Position numbers and translations under genes: made by a program
In this document: one piece after another, positions 22,743 to 31,159 of the stretch
How the letters are laid out: the number at the start of each line of letters is the position of its first letter
Position numbering within the stretch: position 1 is the first letter of the stretch
Notes under the pieces: model-generated
Databases searched by the model: none
The model's input: the letters and a program-made list of their open reading frames with translations, nothing else
Told to the model about the DNA's origin: nothing
Assembly: GCA_018889975.1 (NCBI GenBank)
Contig: CP076546.1
Location: 1,116,001-1,180,000, forward strand
Source of the DNA: Bacillus sp. NP157
Lineage (GTDB): Bacteria > Pseudomonadota > Gammaproteobacteria > Xanthomonadales > Rhodanobacteraceae
Direction: 5' to 3'
Length of the DNA stretch: 64,000 nucleotides

Positions 22743-24329
22743 ATGACGACGCCGAACGATCCGGCCCAGCCGTGTAGCCCCTCGGCCCAGCGCTGGACGC
22801 TGGTGGCCGCCGTGCTTGGCTCCGGCATGGCCTTCGTCGACGGCACCATCGTCAACGTCGCCCTCGCGGCGATCCAGCACGCGATGCAGGCGACCACGGC
22901 CGACGCGCAGTGGGTGATGGAATCGTATGCCTTGTTGCTCTCGGCGCTGTTGCTGGTCGGCGGCGTGCTCGGCGACCGCTTTGGCCGGCGCCGGGTGTTC
23001 GTCATCGGTGCGATCGTCTTCACCCTGGCGTCGCTCGCCTGCGCCGCTGCGCCCGGCATCGATGCCCTGATCGTGGCGCGCGGCGTTCAGGGCCTGGGCG
23101 CGGCCCTGCTGGTGCCGGGCAGCCTGTCGCTGATCAGCTCGGCGTATCCAAAGGAAACCCGGGGCAGGGCAATCGGAACCTGGTCGGCGTTCAGCGGCGT
23201 CACGGCGGCGGTGGGGCCGGTGCTTGGTGGCTTCCTCGTCGAGCATCTTTCCTGGCACTGGGCCTTCCTGATCAACCTCCCGCTCGGCATCGCGCTGGTG
23301 GCGATCTGCCAGTGGCGCGTGCCGGAAAGCCGTGGCGCCGACGCGGGAGGTATCGACGGATGGGGTGCCTTGCTCGCCACGGTGGGCCTGGCTGGCGTGG
23401 TCTATGCCCTGATCGAAGGGCCACAACTGGGCTGGCTGGCCATGCCGGTCTGCTTCGCGGCACTCGTCGGCGTGGTGGCCTTGCTCGCCTTCATCGTCGT
23501 GGAGCGACGCATCGCCGCGCCGATGCTGCCCATGTCGCTGTTCCGCGACCGCAACTTCGCGGGAGCCAATGCGTTGACCCTGCTGCTCTACGCTTCGCTC
23601 GGCGGTAGCATGTTCTTCGTGCCCTTGAACCTTATCCAGGTACAGGGCTATGGGGCCACGGCGGCCGGCGCGTCGCTGCTGCCATTCATCGTGATCATGT
23701 TCGTGTTGTCGCGTTGGACCGGCCGCCTTGTCGACGTGGTGGGCGCACGGCTCCCCTTGATCGTCGGGCCCACCATCGCGGCGGTGGGCTTCGGCCTGTA
23801 TGCGTTGCCCGGCGTCGGCGGTTCGTACTGGACCACGTTTTTCCCGGCGTCCGCCGTGCTCGGCCTGGGCATGAGCATCACCATCGCACCGCTGACCACC
23901 ACGGTGATGAACGCCCTCGATCCGTCGCTGGCGGGCACGGCCTCGGGCGTGAACAACGCGGTGTCGCGCGTGGCCGGGTTGATCGCCATCGCGGTGTTCG
24001 GCGTGTTGCTCGTGCACGGCTTCGACGTGGCCTTGCAGGCCAGCCTGGCGACGATGCACCTGCCCGAGGGATCGCTGCACGCGATCCTTGCGCAGAAGGC
24101 CCGGCTGGCCGGGATCGAGCTGCCCCCGGGGGCGGAGGCAGCTCGTCGCGTCGTCGACCTCGCGTTCGTTGCAGGCTTTCGCCAGGTGATGCTGTTGTCG
24201 GCGGCGCTGGCCTTGCTATCCGCGGTGGTGGCCGCGGTGACGATCCGTGGCGGGCGCGCTCAGGGCGGGAGCGGGACGGCGCCGGGATCGAGGTCCTTGT
24301 CCGGGCGGATCCGGAACCATATGGCGTAA
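22743..24329 (+). CDS. DHA2-family MFS multidrug exporter
   Basis: A 528-residue drug/H+ antiporter with 14 predicted helices. The signatures are MAFVDGTIVNVALAAIQHAM in helix 1, WVMESYALLLSALLLVGG, the motif-A loop GDRFGRRRVF, and the motif-C-like SAFSGVTAAVGPVLGGFL. It starts 21 bases after the XRE regulator, its probable controller. Its last 70 bases overlap the convergent RND gene in antisense. The extended C-terminus (GGRAQGGSGTAPGS to the end) is polar. The substrate is unknown. Confidence 0.9.
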   Translation: MTTPNDPAQPCSPSAQRWTLVAAVLGSGMAFVDGTIVNVALAAIQHAMQATTADAQWVMESYALLLSALLLVGGVLGDRFGRRRVFVIGAIVFTLASLACAAAPGIDALIVARGVQGLGAALLVPGSLSLISSAYPKETRGRAIGTWSAFSGVTAAVGPVLGGFLVEHLSWHWAFLINLPLGIALVAICQWRVPESRGADAGGIDGWGALLATVGLAGVVYALIEGPQLGWLAMPVCFAALVGVVALLAFIVVERRIAAPMLPMSLFRDRNFAGANALTLLLYASLGGSMFFVPLNLIQVQGYGATAAGASLLPFIVIMFVLSRWTGRLVDVVGARLPLIVGPTIAAVGFGLYALPGVGGSYWTTFFPASAVLGLGMSITIAPLTTTVMNALDPSLAGTASGVNNAVSRVAGLIAIAVFGVLLVHGFDVALQASLATMHLPEGSLHAILAQKARLAGIELPPGAEAARRVVDLAFVAGFRQVMLLSAALALLSAVVAAVTIRGGRAQGGSGTAPGSRSLSGRIRNHMA

Positions 24330-27300
24330 AGCGCCGGCAGGAACAACAGTGTGAGCACCGTACCGCCGATGGTGCCGCCGATCAGGGTGAAGGCGAGCGA
24401 GCCCCAGAACACCGAGAAGGTGAGCGGGATGAAGGCGAGCACCGCCGCCAGCGCGGTGAGGATCACCGGGCGCGAGCGCTGGACCGTGGCTTCGACCACG
24501 GCGTGATACGCATCCAGGCCTTCGCGCTGGTTGGTGTGGATCTGCCCGATCAGGATCAGCGTGTTGCGCATGATGATGCCGGCCAGGCCGATCAGGCCAA
24601 GGATGGCGTTGAAGCCGAACGGCTGGTGGAACAGCAGCAGGGTGGGTACCACGCCGACCAGCGCGAGCGGTGCGGTGGCGAGGATCATCAGCATGCCGGC
24701 GATCGAGCGCACCTCGAACATGATCACGATCATCATCAGCAGGATCATCACCGGGAACACGGCGGCCAGCGCGGTGTTGGCCTTGCCCGCTTCTTCCAGC
24801 GCGCCCGCGGTGTCGATCGCGTAACCGGCCGGCAGGCTCGCCATCAACGGCTTCATCTGCGCGATCAGTGCCATCGAGACATCCGGTGGCTGCGACGCGT
24901 CGCCGATATCGCCACGCACGGTGATCGTGGTCATCCGGTCGCGCCGGCGCAGGATCGGGTCCTCCATCCGTGTTTCTGTGTGGCCGAGCTGGTCCAGCGG
25001 CACCCGTTGGCCGCTCGCACCGACCAGGGTGAATGCGCCGATCTTCGCCGGATCGAGGCGGGCAGGGCCGTCGCTACGGGCGACGACGTCGACCGACCGG
25101 ATGTCCTCGCGTACGCGGGTCACGGTAATGCCGGTGAGCAGGAACTGCAGCTGTGTGGCGGCGTCGTGCGAGCTCAGGCCGATCGCCTGCAGGCGATCCT
25201 GGTCGAGCACGAAGTGCACCGTGGGCACGCGTTCCGCCCAGTCGCTGTTCACCGTGCGCATCGCCGGGTTCGCCTGCATGATCGTGCGCACCTGTCCGGC
25301 GATGTCGCGCACCTTGCCTTCGTCGGGTCCGGATACGCGGAAGGCCACGGGGAACGGCGAGTACGGGCCGAACACGATCTGCGTCGCACGCACGCGTGCT
25401 TCCGGGGCGAGGCCCTTCTGCACGGCGTCGCGCAGGCGGCTCTTCAGCGTGTCGCGGGTTTTTTCGTTCTCGGTCAGCACGACCACCTTCGCGAACGAGG
25501 GGTCCGGCAGCTCGGGCGCCATGGCGAGGAAGAAGCGCGGCGCGCCCTGGCCGACGTACGTGGTGACGATCTTCGCTTCCGGCTGCTTGCGCAGCCACGC
25601 CTCGACCTTGCCCGCAGCCTTCGAGGTCGCATCGATCGACGTGCCTTCGGGCATCTGCACTTCCACCAGCACCTCGGGACGGTCCGAGATCGGGAAGAAC
25701 TGCTGCTTGACGAAGCCCATGCCGAGCACGGCGACGACGAACAGCCCCACCACGGAGAGCGCGACCAGCACCTTGCGGCGGACGACGAAGGCGATCAGGC
25801 GACGGAACGCGCGATAGCGTGGCGTGCCATAGATCGCGGCATGGCCGCCTTCCACCGGCGCGATATGCGGCAGCAGCTTCACGCCCAGGTACGGGGTGAA
25901 GATGACGGCGACGAGCCATGAGGTGAGCAGCGAGAACATCACCACCCAGAAGATGTTGCCGGCGTACTCGCCCGCGGATGACTTGGCGAAACCCACCGGC
26001 ATCAGGCCGATCGCCGTGACCAGCGTACCGGCGAGCATCGGCGCCGCCGTGTGGCTCCACGAGTACGTCGCGGCGCTGATCCGGTCCTTGCCTTCCTCCA
26101 TCTTCACCACGATGGTTTCGATGACGATGATCGCGTCGTCGACCAGCAGGCCGAGCGACAGGATCAATGCACCCAGCGTGATGCGGTCGAAGTCGCGGCC
26201 GGTGACCAGCATGATGATGAAGACGCCGGCCAGCGTCAGCGGCACGGCCGCGGCGACGACCAGGCCGACGCGGAAGCCGAGGCTGACCAGGCTCACCGCG
26301 ATGACCACGGCCAGCGCGACGAAGAACTTCAGCATGAACTCGTCATAGGCCTCGGTGATGTTCACCGCCTGGTCGGTGACCTTGCTGAAGGTGAGGCCGA
26401 GCGGCAGCCCCGAGGTGATGGTGGAGGCTTCGGCTTCCAGCGATTTGCCGAGTTGCAGGCCGTTGTAACGCTCCTTCATCACCACGCCGAGCAGCAGCGA
26501 AGGCTCGCCGTCGTGGCGGATCAGGAACGAGGCGGGGTCTTCGTAGCCGCGGCGCACGTTGGCGATGTCGGCCAGGCGCAGGGTCTTGCCGTTGGCGACG
26601 ACCGGGGTATCGCCGATCGCCTTGAGGTTGTCGAACGCGCCGTCCAGACGGATCTGCACCTGCGGGCCCGTCGTGTCGATCGAGCCGGCGGAGGTGAGCA
26701 CGTTCTGTTTGTCCAGCGCTTCGAAGATCGCCGTCGGCGACATGCCCAGCGTGGCCAGCCGTTCGTGCGAGAAGTCGACGTAGATCTTCTCCGGACGCTC
26801 GCCGATGATGTTGACCTTCTTCACGCCGGGCACGTGCAGCAGCTGCTGGCGGATGCCTTCGGCTTCGCGCACCAGCGCGCGCTGCGGCTCGCCGTGGGCC
26901 TTCAACGCGTAGAGCGCGAAGGTCACGTCGGCGTACTCATCGTTGATCAAGGGGCCGATCACGCCGGGCGGCAGCTTGGCCGCTTCGTCGCCAAGCTTCT
27001 TGCGCGCCTGGTAGAACTCGTCGGGCACGTCGGCCGGCGGCGTGTCGTCACGCAGGGTGAGCGTGGTCCAGGCCACGCCGGGCCGCGTGAAGGTCTCGCT
27101 GCGGTCGTACCACTTCAGTTCCTGCAGGCGCTTTTCCAGCGGCTCGGCCACCTGGTCCTGCATCTCCTGCGCCGTGGCACCGGGCCAGCTGGTGACGATG
27201 GTGAGCACCTTGACGGTGAAGTTGGGATCTTCCGCGCGGCCGAGGTGGACGAAGGCGAACAGGCCGGCGACCGAGACCGCGATGATCAGGAACAGCGTGA

Positions 27301-27346
27301 CCGCGCGTTCGCGCACGGCGAGCGCCGAGAGGTTGAATCCACTCAT
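24260..27346 (-). CDS. RND efflux permease
   Basis: A 1028-residue resistance-nodulation-division pump of the inner membrane. Helix 1 (AVTLFLIIAVSVAGLFAFVH) is followed by PNFTVKVLTIVTSWPGATAQEMQ. The first periplasmic domain ends near a helix-4 LGLLVDDAIIVIETIVVKMEEG with the proton-relay aspartates. The symmetric second half is complete. The C-terminus has GGTIGGTVLTLLFLPALYAIWF. The start overlaps the adaptor stop by four bases. No outer-membrane factor gene is in this operon. A TetR operator upstream of the adaptor should control it. Confidence 0.93.
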   Translation of the reverse strand: MSGFNLSALAVRERAVTLFLIIAVSVAGLFAFVHLGRAEDPNFTVKVLTIVTSWPGATAQEMQDQVAEPLEKRLQELKWYDRSETFTRPGVAWTTLTLRDDTPPADVPDEFYQARKKLGDEAAKLPPGVIGPLINDEYADVTFALYALKAHGEPQRALVREAEGIRQQLLHVPGVKKVNIIGERPEKIYVDFSHERLATLGMSPTAIFEALDKQNVLTSAGSIDTTGPQVQIRLDGAFDNLKAIGDTPVVANGKTLRLADIANVRRGYEDPASFLIRHDGEPSLLLGVVMKERYNGLQLGKSLEAEASTITSGLPLGLTFSKVTDQAVNITEAYDEFMLKFFVALAVVIAVSLVSLGFRVGLVVAAAVPLTLAGVFIIMLVTGRDFDRITLGALILSLGLLVDDAIIVIETIVVKMEEGKDRISAATYSWSHTAAPMLAGTLVTAIGLMPVGFAKSSAGEYAGNIFWVVMFSLLTSWLVAVIFTPYLGVKLLPHIAPVEGGHAAIYGTPRYRAFRRLIAFVVRRKVLVALSVVGLFVVAVLGMGFVKQQFFPISDRPEVLVEVQMPEGTSIDATSKAAGKVEAWLRKQPEAKIVTTYVGQGAPRFFLAMAPELPDPSFAKVVVLTENEKTRDTLKSRLRDAVQKGLAPEARVRATQIVFGPYSPFPVAFRVSGPDEGKVRDIAGQVRTIMQANPAMRTVNSDWAERVPTVHFVLDQDRLQAIGLSSHDAATQLQFLLTGITVTRVREDIRSVDVVARSDGPARLDPAKIGAFTLVGASGQRVPLDQLGHTETRMEDPILRRRDRMTTITVRGDIGDASQPPDVSMALIAQMKPLMASLPAGYAIDTAGALEEAGKANTALAAVFPVMILLMMIVIMFEVRSIAGMLMILATAPLALVGVVPTLLLFHQPFGFNAILGLIGLAGIIMRNTLILIGQIHTNQREGLDAYHAVVEATVQRSRPVILTALAAVLAFIPLTFSVFWGSLAFTLIGGTIGGTVLTLLFLPALYAIWFRIRPDKDLDPGAVPLPP

Positions 27347-28440
27347 GGCCGCGCCCCGTCGAGGCTGGTGCGGACCGGCTCGCCTTCGTGCAACTGGTGG
27401 GCGCCGAGCGCGACGAAGCGATCGCCGGGCTGGAGGCCTGCGGTGACGGTGGCCGACTCGTCGCTGACGCTGCCCAGCGTCACCGCGCGCCACGTGACCG
27501 AGGCGGGCTTGCCACGCAGCAGCCACACGCCGGGGCCCTTGCCGTTGTCGAAGATGGCCGCGACCGGGACCGACGGCGTGCCCTGGCCGGCATCCGGCAG
27601 GTGCACGACGACGGTGGATCCGAGCGGCGCCTGCGCGGCCGCGCCTTCAAGTACATAGCGTGCTTCGAAGGTGCGGGTCGCCGGGTCGGCGGCATCCGAC
27701 AACAGCCGCAGGCGCGCGGTTGCGGCTTCGCCGGTGTTGCCGTAAAGCGTGGCGCGCGCGGTCGAGCCGATCGCCGGGCGTAGCGTCTCCGGCAGGCTGA
27801 CCAGGGCTTCGCGCGGGCCGGCATGGGCCAGGCGGACGACGACCTGGCCGGCGGTCACCACCTGGCCGGGCTCGCCCAGGGTTTCGACGACCGTGCCATC
27901 GGCGTCGGCGACCAGCACGGAATAACCCGCTTCGTTGGCGGTGACCGAGGCCTGCGCCTGCGCTGCCCGAAGCCGCGCGGCGGCGGCATCGGCGGCGGCC
28001 CTGGCCTGGTCGTAGGCCGAGGCCGAGACGGCGCCCTTGCCGACCAGCCCGCGCAGGCGTTTCTCGTCGGCATCGGTCTGCAGGGCCTGGGCTTTCGCCG
28101 CTTCTACCTGGCTGACCGAGGCGGCATCGGCCAGGGCGAGGTCGGTGCGGTCGATGCGCATCAGCGGCTGGCCCTGCTTCACGGTCTCGCCGGCGTCGAC
28201 GAGGCGGGCGATGACCTTGCCGGGGACACGGAAGCCGAGGTTGCTCTGCACCCGCGCCGAGACGACCCCGGAGAAGCTCGATTCGCCGGGTTGGCCGGCC
28301 TCGATGGTGGCGGTGCGGACCAGCGGCGGGTCGAGGCGGGGATCGGCTTCGCTGCGCGAGCAGGCGCTCAGGGCGGCAGCGAGCAGGACGGCGCCAGCGG
28401 CGACGGGGAGGAAACGACGGGCAGGGGGAAAGGCGTGCAT
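27343..28440 (-). CDS. RND periplasmic adaptor (membrane-fusion lipoprotein)
   Basis: A 365-residue adaptor. The signal peptide ends in a lipobox (AALSAC, cysteine at about residue 27), so it is lipid-anchored in the periplasm. The barrel-sandwich halves are VVSARVQSNLGFRVPGKVIA and YSVLVADADGTVVETLGEPG. They flank a long alanine-rich helical hairpin (VEAAKAQALQTDADEKRLRG, then AAADAAAARLRAAQ). The C-terminal part has PVAAIFDNGKGPGVWLL. The ATG at 28438-28440 is downstream of a GTGACC-N12-GGTCAC operator. A palindromic TTCCATGGAA and a GTGGCT/AGCCAC hairpin lie in the short leader over the ribosome site. Confidence 0.92.
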   Translation of the reverse strand: MHAFPPARRFLPVAAGAVLLAAALSACSRSEADPRLDPPLVRTATIEAGQPGESSFSGVVSARVQSNLGFRVPGKVIARLVDAGETVKQGQPLMRIDRTDLALADAASVSQVEAAKAQALQTDADEKRLRGLVGKGAVSASAYDQARAAADAAAARLRAAQAQASVTANEAGYSVLVADADGTVVETLGEPGQVVTAGQVVVRLAHAGPREALVSLPETLRPAIGSTARATLYGNTGEAATARLRLLSDAADPATRTFEARYVLEGAAAQAPLGSTVVVHLPDAGQGTPSVPVAAIFDNGKGPGVWLLRGKPASVTWRAVTLGSVSDESATVTAGLQPGDRFVALGAHQLHEGEPVRTSLDGARP

Positions 28441-28480
28441 GGTGGCTTTCCATGGAAGGAGAGCCACACTTTTGTGTCTA

Positions 28481-28504
28481 GTGACCAAATTGTCAACTGG
28501 TCAC
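28481..28504. promoter_or_regulatory. TetR operator in the RND adaptor promoter
   Basis: GTGACCA at 28481-28487 and TGGTCAC at 28498-28504 give a 7-bp inverted repeat. Its core GTGACC-N12-GGTCAC is identical in sequence and spacing to the site upstream of the TetR gene at 29173-29206. It lies 41 bases before the adaptor ATG. Confidence 0.85.
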
Positions 28505-28524
28505 AGCAAAATAATTCTCGTGCT

Positions 28525-29139
28525 TCAGGGGGCCAGGCTACGCAGGACCAGCCCGAGGACGGCCGGCATGCCCTCGTCGAGCAGGTCAAGGTTGTGCTGG
28601 AGCAGCACCGGGTGGGCGAACGGCAGCATGGCGATCCAGATGCCCGCGCAGACCTCGTCCAGCGGCGTCTTCCGCTCGAAGTCGCCAATCTCGCGGCCCT
28701 GGCGGACGATCTCGCGCAGCATCGCCTGCAACTGGGCGACGTGGCTCTCGGAGCTCTCCCACTTCTCGGTGCACGAGTGGGTGACGATGTCGTAGAGCTG
28801 GCGATCCTCGAAAAGCTGCTCGCGGGCCAGTTCCACGGCGGTGCGGAACAGCGCGCGGACCTTTTCGTGGGGTGATCGCGCGGCTTCCACCGCCGCGACG
28901 ATGGCGGCGCGCTGGATGCCCAGGCAGCCGGCGCAGATCGCCTCGCCGATGGCCTGCTTGGATTCGAAGAACTTGTACAGGTACGCCTTGGAAAACCCGA
29001 TCGCCCTGGCCAGGTCGGCCATGGTGGTTTTCGCATAGCCGAAGCGGCTGAAGTGCTCGTCGGCGGCGTCGATGATCTGCTGGCGGACGTCCGGTGCCTG
29101 GTCCACCGGGGCGCTGGGTGTCGCGGTCATGGCGGTCAT
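28525..29139 (-). CDS. TetR-family repressor of the RND pump
   Basis: A regulator of about 204 residues. A TetR helix-turn-helix (IIDAADEHFSRFGYAKTTMA, then DLARAIGFSKAYLYKFFESKQAI) is followed by a ligand domain with a cysteine-bearing AICAGCLGIQRAA and THSCTEKW. In-frame ATGs at 29157, 29139 and 29130 compete; none has a strong ribosome site. It lies upstream of the adaptor-permease pair on the same strand. The same GTGACC-N12-GGTCAC operator occurs before its own start and before the adaptor. It therefore probably represses itself and the pump. Confidence 0.88.
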   Translation of the reverse strand: MTAMTATPSAPVDQAPDVRQQIIDAADEHFSRFGYAKTTMADLARAIGFSKAYLYKFFESKQAIGEAICAGCLGIQRAAIVAAVEAARSPHEKVRALFRTAVELAREQLFEDRQLYDIVTHSCTEKWESSESHVAQLQAMLREIVRQGREIGDFERKTPLDEVCAGIWIAMLPFAHPVLLQHNLDLLDEGMPAVLGLVLRSLAP

Positions 29140-29172
29140 CCGGGAGGTATACGCCAACGCGGGGCTCGAAGC

Positions 29173-29206
29173 AACCAGTGACCCTTATGGATTTGGGTCA
29201 CTGGTT
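29173..29206. promoter_or_regulatory. TetR operator before the RND repressor gene
   Basis: Perfect 12-base arms AACCAGTGACCC (29173-29184) and GGGTCACTGGTT (29195-29206) have a 10-base centre. The inner GTGACC-N12-GGTCAC equals the adaptor operator. It lies 16-34 bases from the most upstream possible tetR start. Confidence 0.88.
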
Positions 29207-29216
29207 CAAGCCGCGT

Positions 29217-31100
29217 TTATTCCAGCCCGGTCCAGCGATGGGTCTCGGCCATGGCCAGGGCCAGCTTCGGGCTACGTCGGGCGACGCGCTCGCGCTTTTC
29301 GCGTTCCGCCCTGATCGCCGGCCACGCCGCGAGATACGCCTCAAGCTCGGCGGCATCGCAGGCGTAGCGCTTGAATGCTTCCGCATTCGCCGAGCGCAGG
29401 GCCACGGCGCCGTTGTAGCCACCGAAGCCCTGGGTGGCGCAGATGGCACCGCCATCCGCATTGCCTTCCGACGGCTCGGCCTGGAGATGGAAGTGGCCGG
29501 CCACTTCGGCGAGGTCGGGATCGAGCCGGCGCAGGGTCGGCACGCCCGGGGCCTTGCGGCCGAGCACGAACTGCACGGCCTGGGACAGCGCCTTCAGCCC
29601 GGTTTCGCCCATCGTGTGGCCGTCGCCGACGGCCTTCGGCGTGCCGACGAAAATCTTCGGCAGCTCGCCTTCGAGGCCCTGGCGCTGGGCGGCGCCACGC
29701 AGGCCCGCCAGGGCGGTGCCGAGGTCGGTCTTCGAGTTGGTCCGGGTACCGGTGGCGTGCGCCGCCAGGTACTGGAAGTCGTGGATGCCGTAGTCGTGGG
29801 CCTGGTGGGCCATGTCCAGCGCCTGCACCAGTGCGTTTTCACCGCCGAAACCGACGCCGGCGAAGTGCGCCTTGCCACCGGCCTCGGCGCTCTGGCCCCA
29901 GCCGACGATGATCGAGGTGATGTCGAGCTGGTTGCGCAGGGCGAATTCCAGTGTCGTCACCAGCAGGCCCGAGCCACCGTGGCCGACGACGGTACCGTCG
30001 GCATCGATGTCGAACGGTGCGAGCGAATCGTGCACGCTGCGCTCGGAGCCATCGCCGTGCGCCGCATTCTTCGTCGCCAGCTTTTCACCGGTCATCAGCG
30101 CGCCGCCGCCGAAGGCTTCGAGGATGCCGAAGCGTGGCTGCAGGGCGGCATCGGCCGCGGTGAGCAGGACCATCTTCGGTCGCTGGAAGCCGGGGTAATC
30201 GAACAACAGCTGCGGCGCGATGTCGGCAAGTGCGATGAGGCTGGATGCACACGCGCCGACGGCCGTCGACGGTGCCTGCGGCACGCGCATGAAGCCGACG
30301 TCGGCCGAGCGCAGCGATTCACGCAGCTCGGGGTTCTTCAGCACGCGGCTGATGCTGTACGAGGGCGAGAGCATCGTCGAGACCAGTGCCGGACCGTGCG
30401 AACCCAGCGAATGGGCGAGGCGAACGGCGAAGGTGTCCTTGGGGATGCCGTTCTCCGGCAGCGGCGCATCCGGACGCAGCCACTGGCCGAGGGCCTCGTT
30501 GCCGCCGAACGCGGTGGCCGACGCCACGCGGAAGCCGAACGGGTCGGGCACCAGCTCGGACAGCGGGCGCGGCAGGCCGGCGAGCGCGCCCAGCGCACCG
30601 TAGGCGAACAACTGGGCCTGCAGCGACGGGCTAAGCAACGGGTCGTCCTGGAACAGGCCGTGCATGTCTTTCAGGCCGGAGCCGCGGATGTCTTCGTAAC
30701 GCAGGCCGGCCAGGCGGCGCAGGCCGACCGTTTCGAGGTCGTGCGGGAGCGGCGCGGCGATGTCGGTGACCACGCGCGGGGCCAGCTCGCGCACGCCGGG
30801 CACGTGGCGGATGCCGCTGTTGGCGCGCAGGCTGTCGCCATGCAGGCGCTTGAGTTCATCGAGACTGACCGGCTCGCCGGCCTGTTCGCCAGCGGCCCAG
30901 CGCATGCCATCGCCAGCGTTCGCCGCTTCCGGATCGATCTCGACCAGGCCGGCATCGAACGCGGCAAGGGGAAGGAACTCGTCCGACCGGGCCACCAGGG
31001 CCTGGTAGGTTTCAGTCGAGCCCACGGCGGAGATCGTGCAGGCGGTACCAACGGTGACGAGGACTTGATCGCTTCTCAGCATGTTCGGACGGACTTTCAT
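29217..31100 (-). CDS. Stand-alone beta-ketoacyl synthase-like protein
   Basis: A 627-residue condensing enzyme, longer than FabF (about 412). The thiolase-fold triad is present: C284 in TAVGACASSLIAL, H448 in AAHATGTRTNSKTDLG and H495 in PKAVGDGHTMGETG, with K489 upstream. Glycine-rich GHGGSGLL and a C-terminal TQGFGGYNGAVALR match ketoacyl synthases. About 200 extra residues precede the catalytic core. The start is ATG at 31098-31100; ATG at 31082 is an alternative. No acyl carrier, ketoreductase or dehydratase gene is nearby, so the pathway is unknown. It may extend an acyl chain for a lipid or pigment. Confidence 0.85.
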   Translation of the reverse strand: MKVRPNMLRSDQVLVTVGTACTISAVGSTETYQALVARSDEFLPLAAFDAGLVEIDPEAANAGDGMRWAAGEQAGEPVSLDELKRLHGDSLRANSGIRHVPGVRELAPRVVTDIAAPLPHDLETVGLRRLAGLRYEDIRGSGLKDMHGLFQDDPLLSPSLQAQLFAYGALGALAGLPRPLSELVPDPFGFRVASATAFGGNEALGQWLRPDAPLPENGIPKDTFAVRLAHSLGSHGPALVSTMLSPSYSISRVLKNPELRESLRSADVGFMRVPQAPSTAVGACASSLIALADIAPQLLFDYPGFQRPKMVLLTAADAALQPRFGILEAFGGGALMTGEKLATKNAAHGDGSERSVHDSLAPFDIDADGTVVGHGGSGLLVTTLEFALRNQLDITSIIVGWGQSAEAGGKAHFAGVGFGGENALVQALDMAHQAHDYGIHDFQYLAAHATGTRTNSKTDLGTALAGLRGAAQRQGLEGELPKIFVGTPKAVGDGHTMGETGLKALSQAVQFVLGRKAPGVPTLRRLDPDLAEVAGHFHLQAEPSEGNADGGAICATQGFGGYNGAVALRSANAEAFKRYACDAAELEAYLAAWPAIRAEREKRERVARRSPKLALAMAETHRWTGLE

Positions 31101-31120
31101 TGGGCCAAACGAGGAGTATA

Positions 31121-31146
31121 GGCCGACAGATGCCCGTCTGTCGGCC
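31121..31146 (-). terminator. Hairpin between the TonB receptor and ketosynthase genes
   Basis: Ten-base arms GGCCGACAGA (31121-31130) and TCTGTCGGCC (31137-31146) close on a 6-base loop. The hairpin lies 14 bases after the TonB-receptor stop on the minus strand. The T-run is poor, so it may only slow transcription. It ends 20 bases before the ketosynthase ATG. Confidence 0.6.
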
Positions 31147-31159
31147 CTTGCCCCGGCCC

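Noticed and set aside
26051-27658. 535-codon plus-strand frame opposite the RND permease
   Set aside because: His/Asp/Arg-rich shadow; no domain.
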